Below are positions 18,907-26,627 of a DNA stretch of 64,000 nucleotides, piece by piece; the first letter of the stretch is position 1; every line of letters starts with the position of its first letter. The notes under the pieces are model-generated. The model was not told the origin of the DNA. It did no database searches and saw only the letters and a list, made by a program, of their open reading frames with translations. Position numbers and translations under genes: made by a program. This stretch comes from Geomicrobium sp. JCM 19038 (lineage in GTDB: Bacteria; Bacillota; Bacilli; Bacillales; Marinococcaceae): positions 186,001-250,000 of the forward strand of contig NZ_BAXA01000003.1 of assembly GCF_000698125.1 (NCBI RefSeq), written 5' to 3'.

Positions 18907-19335
18907 ATGAGGATTGAAAAGAATGTACTCGTACGTCACGTACTTACAGAAGATTACCGCAAAAAGTTGCTCACAAAGATGGATCAAGAAAAAGATCGAC
19001 TAACCAATGAAGTGGAGCAACTCCGTTTTCAAGCTCAAAAGCAAGCGAAAGAGCAAACAGATGCGAAAAACAAAGCACTCATAAAAACACGCTTTAACGC
19101 AGAGATTAATAAACGAACGCAACGGGTAGAAAGCATCACGTTCCGTGAGAACAAAATCCGCACGTTGCCAGAAGGATCTCTAGTTACAGGTGACACTGTC
19201 AAACGGTATACAGACATTCAAGTAGGGGATCGTTGGGCTGATCATAAACTTGAAGACGAAATTATCGTAGAAGATGGAGTCATTAAAGAGATCCGTACTA
19301 AAGGAGATCACGCTTCACATGACGTCAAACATTGA
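18907..19335 (+). CDS. ylqD: YlqD family protein
   Basis: A 142-residue protein of the YlqD family, of unknown function, conserved between khpA and rimM in Bacillales. The middle (about residues 15-60) is a charged coiled coil with many Lys, Glu and Gln; the C-terminal part has beta-rich GDRWADHKLEDEIIVEDGVIKEIR. ATG 18907 has GAGGTGG 5 bp upstream and is preferred over the in-frame GTG at 18898. The end overlaps rimM by 17 bp, so translation is coupled with the rRNA-processing genes rimM-trmD. That context suggests, but does not prove, a role near ribosome assembly. Confidence 0.85.
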   Translation: MRIEKNVLVRHVLTEDYRKKLLTKMDQEKDRLTNEVEQLRFQAQKQAKEQTDAKNKALIKTRFNAEINKRTQRVESITFRENKIRTLPEGSLVTGDTVKRYTDIQVGDRWADHKLEDEIIVEDGVIKEIRTKGDHASHDVKH

Positions 19336-19852
19336 ATACTTTAATGTTGGAACAATCGTGAATACTCACGGCGTAAAAGGAGAAGTTCGTGTCGTTTCAA
19401 CGACGGACTTTCCAAAAAAGCGTTTTAAGGTTGGCAATGAATTATCTGTCAAGTATAAAAACGGTAATCGTCAGCGCCTTACGATTACGAGTTCCAGAGC
19501 GCATAAACAGTTCCAATTATTAACGTTTGAAGGCATTACTAACAAAGACGAAGCAGACAAGCTTCGCGACGGGGTTTTAGAAGTTACTGCAGATGAACGA
19601 GATGATTTGTCCGATGGTGACTTTTATTACAATGATATTATCGGTTTGAAAGTCGTTACGACAGACGGCGTAGAACTCGGGTTTGTAAAAGAGATTCTCG
19701 CACCAGGAGCGAACGACGTTTGGGTCGTTAAGCGGACGGAACCGAAGAAAAAAGACGTCTTGCTACCTTATATAGATGAAGTGGTTAAGCAAGTCGATTT
19801 GAATTCCCAAACGGTAACCGTAACATTAATGGAAGGGTTGCTTGACGAATGA
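19319..19852 (+). CDS. rimM: 16S rRNA processing protein RimM
   Basis: RimM binds S19 and helps mature the 30S head. The 177-residue protein has the N-terminal RimM barrel ([23 protein letters not shown] near residues 10-32, described by position) and the C-terminal PRC-barrel ([33 protein letters not shown]). ATG 19319 overlaps the ylqD end; AAGGAG is about 12 bp upstream. The stop overlaps the trmD start by 4 bp (ATGA). Length and motifs are normal. Confidence 0.96.
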   Translation: MTSNIEYFNVGTIVNTHGVKGEVRVVSTTDFPKKRFKVGNELSVKYKNGNRQRLTITSSRAHKQFQLLTFEGITNKDEADKLRDGVLEVTADERDDLSDGDFYYNDIIGLKVVTTDGVELGFVKEILAPGANDVWVVKRTEPKKKDVLLPYIDEVVKQVDLNSQTVTVTLMEGLLDE

Positions 19853-20574
19853 AGCTCACGTTTTTAAGTTTGTTTCCGGAGATGTATCAAGGAGTTTTTT
19901 CGTCATCGATTTGGAAGCAAGCAGAAGAGAAAGGGCAAGTAACCTATTCCGTTACAGATTTTCGTCAGTATGCTGACAACAAGCATAACAAAGTCGATGA
20001 CTATCCGTTTGGTGGCGGTGCAGGCATGGTGCTTCGTGCTCAACCGATCTATGATGCGATTGAAAGCATACAGCTTTCCAAAGACGCACGTGTTGTGCTC
20101 CTTTGTCCACAGGGGGAACCACACACGCAAGAGAAAGCCGAACAACTAGCGTCAGCTGAAGAGATTGTCTTCATTTGTGGGCACTATGAAGGATATGACG
20201 AGCGCATTCGTTCCCTTGCAACAGACGAAATTTCAATCGGTGATTACGTGTTAACCGGTGGAGAGCTCGCCTCGATGGTAATTGCAGATAGCGTTATTCG
20301 TTTGCAATCTGGCGTTCTTGGTAATGAGCAATCAGCCAAAGAAGATTCGTTTCAAACGGGATTGCTTGAACACCCTCATTACACAAGACCGGCAGAGTTT
20401 CGTGGAATGAAAGTGCCAGATGTTCTTCTCTCAGGTCATCACAGAAATATCGAAGAGTGGCGAAAGAAAGAATCCCTTCGCAGGACGTATGAACGAAGAC
20501 CTGATCTTCTAGAAGACTATGATCAGTCGGACCAAGAAGAAAAATGGTTAAATGAATTTAAGAACAACGATTGA
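19849..20574 (+). CDS. trmD: tRNA (guanine-N1)-methyltransferase TrmD
   Basis: Makes m1G37 in tRNA using S-adenosylmethionine, preventing +1 frameshifting. The 241-residue SPOUT enzyme has [10 protein letters not shown]-like [30 protein letters not shown] and the trefoil-knot segment [17 protein letters not shown], all AdoMet/tRNA binding blocks. Start ATG 19849 overlaps rimM. The stop codon lies inside the -35 box of the rplS promoter. No irregularity. Confidence 0.97.
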   Translation: MKLTFLSLFPEMYQGVFSSSIWKQAEEKGQVTYSVTDFRQYADNKHNKVDDYPFGGGAGMVLRAQPIYDAIESIQLSKDARVVLLCPQGEPHTQEKAEQLASAEEIVFICGHYEGYDERIRSLATDEISIGDYVLTGGELASMVIADSVIRLQSGVLGNEQSAKEDSFQTGLLEHPHYTRPAEFRGMKVPDVLLSGHHRNIEEWRKKESLRRTYERRPDLLEDYDQSDQEEKWLNEFKNND

Positions 20575-20599
20575 ACTCTATTAATCGGTATGCTATGAT
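20571..20599 (+). promoter_or_regulatory. extended -10 sigma-A promoter for rplS
   Basis: TTGAAC (20571-20576), 17-bp spacer, TATGAT (20594-20599) preceded by the extended-10 TGC at 20591-20593. The -35 box overlaps the trmD stop codon (20572-20574). Confidence 0.85.
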
Positions 20600-20604
20600 A
20601 GCAG

Positions 20605-20674
20605 TTGTGGCGAAAGCCGTTGAATCCGATGTTCCGCTGTGGTAATCCCGTAAGAGCATCCGAGAAGGAAGGAG
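20605..20674 (+). ncRNA. probable L19 leader RNA
   Basis: The untranslated leader of rplS is structured: a GGC-GAAA-GCC tetraloop hairpin (20609-20618), and a longer stem GATGTTC (20628-20634) with GAGCATC (20654-20660). Bacillales rplS genes are known to carry an autoregulatory L19 leader of this size and place. Identification rests on context and folding; I could not run a covariance search. Confidence 0.6.
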
Positions 20675-20684
20675 GAAACACCCA

Positions 20685-21035
20685 ATGACTAATCTCATTA
20701 ACGAAATTAACAAAGCTCAACTTAAGAGTGACGTACCTAGCTTTCGTCCTGGAGATACAGTAGCTGTTCACGTAAAGGTAGTTGAAGGTACGCGCGAGCG
20801 TATCCAAGTATTCCAAGGTCTTGTATTAAAGCGCCGTGGAAGCTCAATTAGCGAAACGTTTACAGTACGTAAGATCTCTTCAGGTGTTGGTATTGAGCGT
20901 ACGTTCCCAGTACATTCACCAAGAATCGATAAGATCGAAGTGAAGCGTCGTGGACGTGTACGTCAAGCGAGACTTTACTACTTGCGCAAGCTTCAAGGTA
21001 AAGCTGCAAGAGTTAAAGAACTTCGTAGCAACTAA
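20685..21035 (+). CDS. rplS: 50S ribosomal protein L19
   Basis: Large-subunit protein bL19 at the 30S-50S interface, 116 residues, normal length. Typical blocks are [53 protein letters not shown] and [14 protein letters not shown] (each a family hallmark). GGAGG precedes ATG 20685. It has its own promoter and structured leader and ends in an intrinsic terminator, so it is monocistronic. Confidence 0.98.
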   Translation: MTNLINEINKAQLKSDVPSFRPGDTVAVHVKVVEGTRERIQVFQGLVLKRRGSSISETFTVRKISSGVGIERTFPVHSPRIDKIEVKRRGRVRQARLYYLRKLQGKAARVKELRSN

Positions 21036-21044
21036 AGATGTTCA

Positions 21045-21078
21045 AAAGGAGCTTGCCATTGGTCAGGCTCCTTTTTAT
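21045..21078 (+). terminator. intrinsic terminator of rplS
   Basis: AAAAGGAGC (21045-21053) and GCTCCTTTT (21068-21076) form a perfect 9-bp stem with a 14-base loop and a short T-run. Confidence 0.8.
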
Positions 21079-21108
21079 TTATAGTTCGTAAGGAAAGTAG
21101 GGAAGACG

Positions 21109-21957
21109 ATGACAATTCAGTGGTTTCCAGGACATATGGCGAAAGCGATTCGCCTAATCAAAGAATCTTTAAACCAAGTGGATGTGGTCATTGAGCTGGT
21201 CGATGCACGGATTCCAGAATCCTCGCGAAATCCAGTGCTTGATGAAACCGTTACAGACCAACCCCGTGTTCTCGTATTGATGAAACCAGATATGGCTGAT
21301 CCTAATGTTACGAAACAATGGCTACAACATTATCGTGACCTTGGTCAAACAGCACTGACCATTGATGCTAAGAAGAACATTGGAATCTCTGAGCTAATTG
21401 CTGCTGTTACAGAGCTTGCAGAACCAAAAATGGAAAAGCTTCGTAAAAAAGGCATTCAACACAGAAGTGTACGAGCGATGATTGTTGGTATTCCTAACGT
21501 AGGAAAGTCCACACTAATCAATCGTCTCGTAGGAAAGAATCAAGCAACAACTGGCAATAAGCCAGGGGTGACGAGAAAGAACCAATGGCTAAAAGTCGGC
21601 AAAAAGCTAGAGCTATTGGATACGCCAGGAATTCTGTGGCCGAAATTTGAAGATCAAACGGTCGGTTTGCGTTTAGCAGCGACTGGTGCAATTAAAGATG
21701 AGCGACTTGATTTTTCAGATGTTGTACTCTATTTGATTCGTTATATGAAAGAATACTACCCAAAATCTTTGTTAGAACGGTACAAGCTTCAAGAAGAACC
21801 AGAACATGATGTTGGCTGGTTTGAAGAGATTGGCCGAAAGCGCGGATGCCTCATGGGAGGCGGAGACATTGATTTTGATGCAACTGCAGAATTGATTTTA
21901 CGAGAATATCGTTCTGAAAAACTAGGGAGAATTTCGCTTGAACGACCTGAGCAATAA
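21109..21957 (+). CDS. rbgA: ribosome biogenesis GTPase RbgA (YlqF)
   Basis: Circularly permuted GTPase needed for late 50S assembly. The permuted motif order is visible in the 282-residue protein: G4-like MKPDMAD near residue 57 comes before G1 GIPNVGKST near residue 126, G2 region KPGVTR near 152 and G3 DTPG near 172. N-terminal IQWFPGHMAKAI is diagnostic. AAGTAGGGAAGACG precedes ATG 21109. It is followed by rnhB with a small hairpin between the genes, as expected in Bacillales. Confidence 0.97.
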   Translation: MTIQWFPGHMAKAIRLIKESLNQVDVVIELVDARIPESSRNPVLDETVTDQPRVLVLMKPDMADPNVTKQWLQHYRDLGQTALTIDAKKNIGISELIAAVTELAEPKMEKLRKKGIQHRSVRAMIVGIPNVGKSTLINRLVGKNQATTGNKPGVTRKNQWLKVGKKLELLDTPGILWPKFEDQTVGLRLAATGAIKDERLDFSDVVLYLIRYMKEYYPKSLLERYKLQEEPEHDVGWFEEIGRKRGCLMGGGDIDFDATAELILREYRSEKLGRISLERPEQ

Positions 21958-21967
21958 GCGGGGCGTC

Positions 21968-21993
21968 TGACGAAGGATCCCTAGTTTTCGTCA
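21968..21993 (+). other. intergenic hairpin between rbgA and rnhB
   Basis: TGACGAA (21968-21974) and TTCGTCA (21987-21993) are a perfect 7-bp inverted repeat extendable by two G-U pairs. No U-tract follows, so it is not a clear terminator; it could be a processing or attenuation site. Confidence 0.4.
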
Positions 21994-22008
21994 TAGAGAG
22001 GGCTAATC

Positions 22009-22767
22009 ATGAAAAAAGCAACGATTAAAGACATTAAATCAGAGTTAACAGGGGAAACGATCGAAGCAACCAGACTTGAAGAACTTCGCGCAGATTCACG
22101 AACAGGTGTCCAGAATTTACTAAAGAGTTATGAGCAAAAACAACAGCTTCTACGTGAAAAAATGCAATCCTATACCGATAAAAGAAATGAAGAGTTTCAA
22201 ATGTGCAATACGTGGCAGATCGCAGGTCTTGATGAAGTCGGTCGAGGGCCACTTGCAGGACCAGTGACTACAGCTGCGGTCATGATTCCAGAAGACGTTT
22301 TTCTTCCAGGTCTTACGGACTCCAAAAAGTTAAGTAAACGAGATCGTGCGTATTTCTACGATGAAATTATGAGCCGCTGTACCGTAAGCATTGGTGAGGC
22401 AAGTGTTGAAGAAATTGATGAGTTCAACATTTATGAAGCTACAAAGTTAGCGATGGTACGTGCAGTCACTGGACTAAAAACGACACCAGATCATTTGCTC
22501 GTTGATGCGATGACGCTCCCAGTCACGATTCGTCAGACATCACTTATTAAAGGTGATTCAAGAAGTATGAGCATTGCGGCAGCATCTGTGATCGCAAAGG
22601 AAACGCGGGACGAATACATGAAAACGTTACACGAACAGTACCCACAGTATGGGTTTGATCAACACGTTGGTTATGGGACAAGTGCGCATTTACAAGCGAT
22701 GGATGAATACGGAGTGTTGCCTGTGCATCGCAGGAGTTTTCGTCCTGTAGCAGATCGTATATATTAA
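22009..22767 (+). CDS. rnhB: ribonuclease HII
   Basis: Removes RNA and single ribonucleotides from DNA-RNA hybrids. The 252-residue protein has a N-terminal extension of about 70 residues typical of Bacillus RNase HII, then the catalytic GLDEVGRGPLAGP near residues 73-85 with Asp and Glu metal ligands, LTDSKKLS, HLLVDAMTLP with the third acidic residue, and GDSRSMSIAAASVIAKETRD-type block with the fourth. AGAGAGGG precedes ATG 22009. Intact gene. Confidence 0.96.
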   Translation: MKKATIKDIKSELTGETIEATRLEELRADSRTGVQNLLKSYEQKQQLLREKMQSYTDKRNEEFQMCNTWQIAGLDEVGRGPLAGPVTTAAVMIPEDVFLPGLTDSKKLSKRDRAYFYDEIMSRCTVSIGEASVEEIDEFNIYEATKLAMVRAVTGLKTTPDHLLVDAMTLPVTIRQTSLIKGDSRSMSIAAASVIAKETRDEYMKTLHEQYPQYGFDQHVGYGTSAHLQAMDEYGVLPVHRRSFRPVADRIY

Positions 22768-22783
22768 AGAAGGTGAAGTCAAA

Positions 22784-24216
22784 GTGAATGTCAGTGGTCC
22801 ACTACATAGCACTGAGAACCGTACACAGCAGACGTCATCATTTCATGGTCTTCGGGTAGGAGAGTGGTTTAGCGGAAAGGTGAAGACCATCTATAATGGA
22901 CAGTTCGCGGCGATTGAGTCGAAGAACGGTTCATTTGTTGCGCGTCTGGAAGCGGCGCTTGAAGCGAACAAACGTTACGTCTTTCAAGTAAAGCAGACCG
23001 GTCGCGAGATTCAACTAAAAGTTATCCAACAAACGAATCAAGTTAATGTTAACGAAACGTTAGGAAAGCGTGCAGATCGTTTTGAGCGAGCGCTTTTCCA
23101 TCATTTTGTAAAACATGAGGTAGCTTTTACGAAAGAGCAGATGCAACAATTAGCGTCGCTGTTAAAGGAAGCGGGCACGGTTAAGCCAAATGCATTGCAA
23201 ACGATGACGCTCATGCAAGAGCGTCAGTTTCCGGCGACAAAAGCAACGTTTTGACGCATTGCATACGTTTCAAACGTCTTCTCTGACACTTGGTGAACGT
23301 TTACATACGCTCAAACAGCAATTACAACAATTACATACGCAATCAGAATCTACGACGCGTTTTCTACAGTTGTTAGAACACGCTTCTACTTCGCGTGATG
23401 TTGGCAACCGTGAATTGTTGCAAGTTTCTCGTTTGCAACAGATTATACATGATGCGACTCGTGGAGAAGGTGTCAGACAACAAGGAGCGACTGAACTACT
23501 ATCAAGGCTACAATGTTGAACGAGGGACGATGACAGACGTCGAACATGCACGAACGTTCGAGTCAAAGCTAGTACAGATGAGTCAAAAAGAGCAAGCCTC
23601 TACGATGAGTCAACTGTTACACGCAAAAGGTCTTACTAAGGAAGAGCGTTTCGTATTACAACAACTCTTTAAAGAAGAACGTATTCAAGCCACTCAAGTA
23701 CGTGACTTTATACGTGGTGAAAATCATGTATCCTTGAGAGCACTACTTCAGGCAGGCGTTTCATCTGAATTACCGGTGCAACAAAAAGCACAGTTAGCAA
23801 CGGTGTTTCAACAAGTTGTTGGTGCAACGCTCTTCCATGAGTCACAAACGCAACCAATCATCGTACCGATGCATGTGAATGACACATTTTTAGATGTGCT
23901 TATTATGCTGGACGACCCTAAAGAACAGCTTGAAGAAACAGAAAGAGTGTTATTTTTTTTAACATTACCGCATTTGCAAGATACAGTCGTAGATGTGCGT
24001 CGTCAAAAGCAGCAACTAGCGATTACCATTTATAATCAAATGGATGAACCTCACTGGATGAAACCGATTTTAGTGCCACCTTTTAAAGAGAAGCTAAAAG
24101 AACTCGGATTTTCCTTAACTTCATTTGAATGGTTACGAGCAAATGAACAACTACCGGTGTTAAAAAGTTCAAATCAAGAGATGACGACGAATCATCGATT
24201 GGACGTGCGCGTATGA
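22784..24216 (+). CDS. ylqG: YlqG-type protein with FliK-like C-terminal domain, two frameshifts
   Basis: A Gln-rich protein at the ylqG position. Start is GTG 22784 after AAGGTGAAG. The first part (to 23254) has a beta-rich EWFSGKVKTIYNGQFAAIES segment; the middle is helical and Gln/Leu rich; the last part has LTLPHLQDTVVDVRRQKQQLAITI and LKELGFSL, resembling the FliK hook-length control C-terminal domain. The frame breaks twice: near 23240-23252 (a two-base loss such as one CG would give ATRFDALHTFQ) and between about 23460 and 23515. Joined length is about 477 residues. Paired with the FlhB-like ylqH, which it overlaps by 4 bp, it looks like a second FliK-FlhB-type pair. Function is not known; breaks are probably sequence errors. 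Confidence 0.7.
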
Positions 24217-24533
24217 AATCGAAACGAAAATTTGCAGCTGCACTTCGGCATGATGCAAAAAGCGATCATGCACCGGTCGTAACAGCAAAAGGTCACGGTA
24301 CCGTCGCAGAAAAAATTGAACAAATTGCAAATGAGTCAGATACCCCTGTTGTTGTAGATGAAGCACTCGCAGAACTGATGACGCACTTACATGTTGAAGC
24401 GCCGATTCCGTCTGAGCTGTATGAAGTGGTCGCTGAAGTATTTGCCTTTGTCTATAAAATTGATCGTGAAATGAAAGAAATTCACGAAGTTGGGAATGTT
24501 ACTGACAAAGGGGGTTCGACTCATGGCAAATAA
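24213..24533 (+). CDS. ylqH: FlhB C-terminal-domain-like protein YlqH
   Basis: A 106-residue protein matching only the cytoplasmic C-terminal part of the export switch protein FlhB. Compare ALRHDAKSDHAPVVTAKGHG with ALKYDDSSMTAPKVIGKGVD of the real FlhB in this window, and PSELYEVVAEVFAFVYKID with PEDLFRAVAEVLAYVYRLE. The NPTH autocleavage motif is missing: the protein begins just after where it would lie, so it mimics the cleaved FlhB fragment. No membrane helices. ATG 24213 overlaps the FliK-like ylqG by 4 bp. A role in export-specificity switching is a reasonable inference only. Confidence 0.85.
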   Translation: MKSKRKFAAALRHDAKSDHAPVVTAKGHGTVAEKIEQIANESDTPVVVDEALAELMTHLHVEAPIPSELYEVVAEVFAFVYKIDREMKEIHEVGNVTDKGGSTHGK

Positions 24534-24696
24534 GAAGAATTTACTTGATGTTCAAGGTGCATCAGACATGATTAATCAGTACAAAGAAGAAATGGCGCAT
24601 GAGTTTGGTGTACACCATAGTGTGCAAGAACAAGATGCCAAAGCAAAAGATATGACAAAAACGATCCAAGAAGAAAAAAATAAAAAGAATGATTAA
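24523..24696 (+). CDS. short protein resembling the N-terminal half of alpha/beta-type SASP
   Basis: A 57-residue ORF with a good AAAGGGGG site 8 bp before ATG 24523; it overlaps ylqH by 11 bp and ends at a strong terminator, so it is probably a real gene. Residues 8-30 match helix 1 of alpha/beta-type small acid-soluble spore proteins: MINQYKEEMAHEFGV versus the family's AIDQMKLEIASEFGV, including the EFGV and the acidic-hydrophobic-Ala site cut by germination protease GPR. The second half is a Lys/Glu/Gln-rich tail (QEQDAKAKDMTKTIQEEK) with no trace of the GGEITKRLV helix-2 motif that binds DNA. It could be a truncated SASP, a GPR-sensitive spore protein of another type, or coincidental similarity of a helical peptide. 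Confidence 0.65.
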   Translation: MANKKNLLDVQGASDMINQYKEEMAHEFGVHHSVQEQDAKAKDMTKTIQEEKNKKND

Positions 24697-24697
24697 G

Positions 24698-24757
24698 TAA
24701 ACGTTCAAGAGGTGGAAAGTCTAAACTCTCCATCTCTTGAACGTTTATTTATGTTTT
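24698..24757 (+). terminator. intrinsic terminator after ylqGH-SASP-like unit
   Basis: TAAACGTTCAAGAG (24698-24711) and CTCTTGAACGTTTA (24734-24747) form a perfect 14-bp stem; the enclosed TGGAAAG/CTCTCCA adds an inner stem. TTTATGTTTTTT follows. Confidence 0.85.
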
Positions 24758-24855
24758 TTAAAATTTTTCCGAATATTCACTGGAAATTTATTTCGAAAAG
24801 CGTTATATTTACTTGGTGACTGTTTTCTGAACTTCGCTTGAAAGTAGGTGTAATT

Positions 24856-26610
24856 TTGCAAATATTTAAGGCTTTAAGACAGTACTATTGGCCGTATCGA
24901 CGTTATTTTTTAGGATCTATTTTCTTTTTAGTATTTGTGACTGGCTTCACGGTCGTCTACCCGATTTTCCTGCAATTAGCCATTGATGAAGGAATTGTAA
25001 ACCAAAACTATGACCTCATTCCTATGCTAGCAATCGGTTTTATTATCGTCATGATGTTCAAAGGCTTAGCTGCCTTTTTCCATCAGTATTGGGGCGATGT
25101 TTTCGGGATCAAAACCGTTTATGAATTACGTAAAGCATTGTATGAAAAGTTGCAATATTTACCTTTTCGCTATTACGATAACGCTCGAACAGGGGATTTA
25201 ATGTCAAGACTAACCGCTGATGTGGAAGGCTTCAGGTTCTTCTTGTCATTTGGGTTTGCACAATTGTTTAACTTCGTAATGATCATCGTTTTTTCTCTTA
25301 TTGTAATGTTTTATTATTCACCTCAACTCGCACTGATTACTCTTTTTATGATGCCGATTTTAGCAATTACGGTACAGCGTTTTGATAAATTTGTGCACCC
25401 TGCATTTAAAGAAATTCGTATTTCAATGGCAAGCTTAAATACGCGTGTTCAAGAAAATGTTAGTGGCATGAACACAGTAAAATCATTGTCAAAAGAAGAG
25501 TTCGAGAAAGATCGATTTGATGAGAAGAACTCCCATTATCGCGATCGTTACTTGTACACGTCAAGCATTTGGTCAAAATATTTTCCGGTTATGGAATTTA
25601 TCGGAAACGTTGCGGTAGTGCTCTTACTTGCTTACGGTGGCTATCTAGCAATTTATGGCACCCTAACGCCCGGAGCGTTTGTCGCATTTTTTAGCCTTGT
25701 CTGGTACATTATGGGACCTTTAATGAATTTAGGTTTTATCATTAATACGTTTAGTCAATCAAAAGCTTCTGGTGAGCGTTTGCTTGAAGTGTTAAATGAA
25801 CCAGAAGATATAAAGAACCATGATACAGCGATTGATGCAGGACGACTTACCGGTGATGTGTCGTTTGAAGACGTATCCTTTTATTATCCTAAAGAAGAAA
25901 AACCAGCATTACAACATGTCTCGTTTCAAGTGAAGCATGGTGAGACAATTGGTCTCATGGGTCAAACAGGGGCAGGTAAATCAAGTGTTACACAACTTAT
26001 TGCTCGCTTTTACGAAGCCACTCATGGGCAAGTTAAGATTGATGGAAAAGCAGTACAAGAGTACACAATTAAAACGTTACGAGAAAATATTGGGTTTGTT
26101 CTACAAGAACCGTTTTTGTTTTCATCTTCAATCCGAGACAATATTTCTTACGGACGTCCAGAAGCCGAACTTGAAGAGATTGTGGAAGCCGCAAAACGAG
26201 CAGATGCCCATGAATTCATTGAAGCATTACCAAATGGTTATGACACCGTTTTAGGTGAGCGGGGAATGGGGCTTTCTGGTGGACAAAAACAACGAATTTC
26301 AATCGCAAGAGCATTGTTAGTTAACCCAAGTATTTTAATTTTAGATGACGCTACGAGTGCGGTTGATATGCAAACAGAAGTAAAAATTCAAAAAGCGTTT
26401 CGGGAACTTATGAAAGGGCGCACAACGTTCATTATCGCTCACCGTATATCAAGCGTTCAACATGCAGATCAAATTTTTGTGTTAGAAAACGGGAAAATGA
26501 AAGAACGTGGGAAGCACAGTGAGTTACTTAAAGCAGGCGGCATGTATAAACGAATCTATGATATTCAATATCAAGATTTGCAAACGATCCAAGAAGAGTC
26601 CATACGGTGA
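24856..26610 (+). CDS. heterodimeric ABC exporter subunit A (YheI/BmrC-like)
   Basis: Fused membrane/ATPase half-transporter, 584 residues from TTG 24856 (TTG 24838 is possible). Six membrane helices lie in about residues 15-300. The nucleotide-binding domain has Walker A GQTGAGKSS near residue 370, Q-loop VLQEPFLFS, a canonical LSGGQKQR signature and Walker B ILILDDATSAVD, where the catalytic Glu is replaced by Asp. The partner subunit downstream has the Glu but a degenerate signature, the arrangement of heterodimeric multidrug exporters with one inactive site (YheI/YheH, BmrCD, TM287/288). Substrate unknown. The gene follows a terminator; no convincing promoter was found. Confidence 0.88.
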   Translation: MQIFKALRQYYWPYRRYFLGSIFFLVFVTGFTVVYPIFLQLAIDEGIVNQNYDLIPMLAIGFIIVMMFKGLAAFFHQYWGDVFGIKTVYELRKALYEKLQYLPFRYYDNARTGDLMSRLTADVEGFRFFLSFGFAQLFNFVMIIVFSLIVMFYYSPQLALITLFMMPILAITVQRFDKFVHPAFKEIRISMASLNTRVQENVSGMNTVKSLSKEEFEKDRFDEKNSHYRDRYLYTSSIWSKYFPVMEFIGNVAVVLLLAYGGYLAIYGTLTPGAFVAFFSLVWYIMGPLMNLGFIINTFSQSKASGERLLEVLNEPEDIKNHDTAIDAGRLTGDVSFEDVSFYYPKEEKPALQHVSFQVKHGETIGLMGQTGAGKSSVTQLIARFYEATHGQVKIDGKAVQEYTIKTLRENIGFVLQEPFLFSSSIRDNISYGRPEAELEEIVEAAKRADAHEFIEALPNGYDTVLGERGMGLSGGQKQRISIARALLVNPSILILDDATSAVDMQTEVKIQKAFRELMKGRTTFIIAHRISSVQHADQIFVLENGKMKERGKHSELLKAGGMYKRIYDIQYQDLQTIQEESIR

Positions 26611-26627
26611 AAGGGGGGAAAGTGTCA

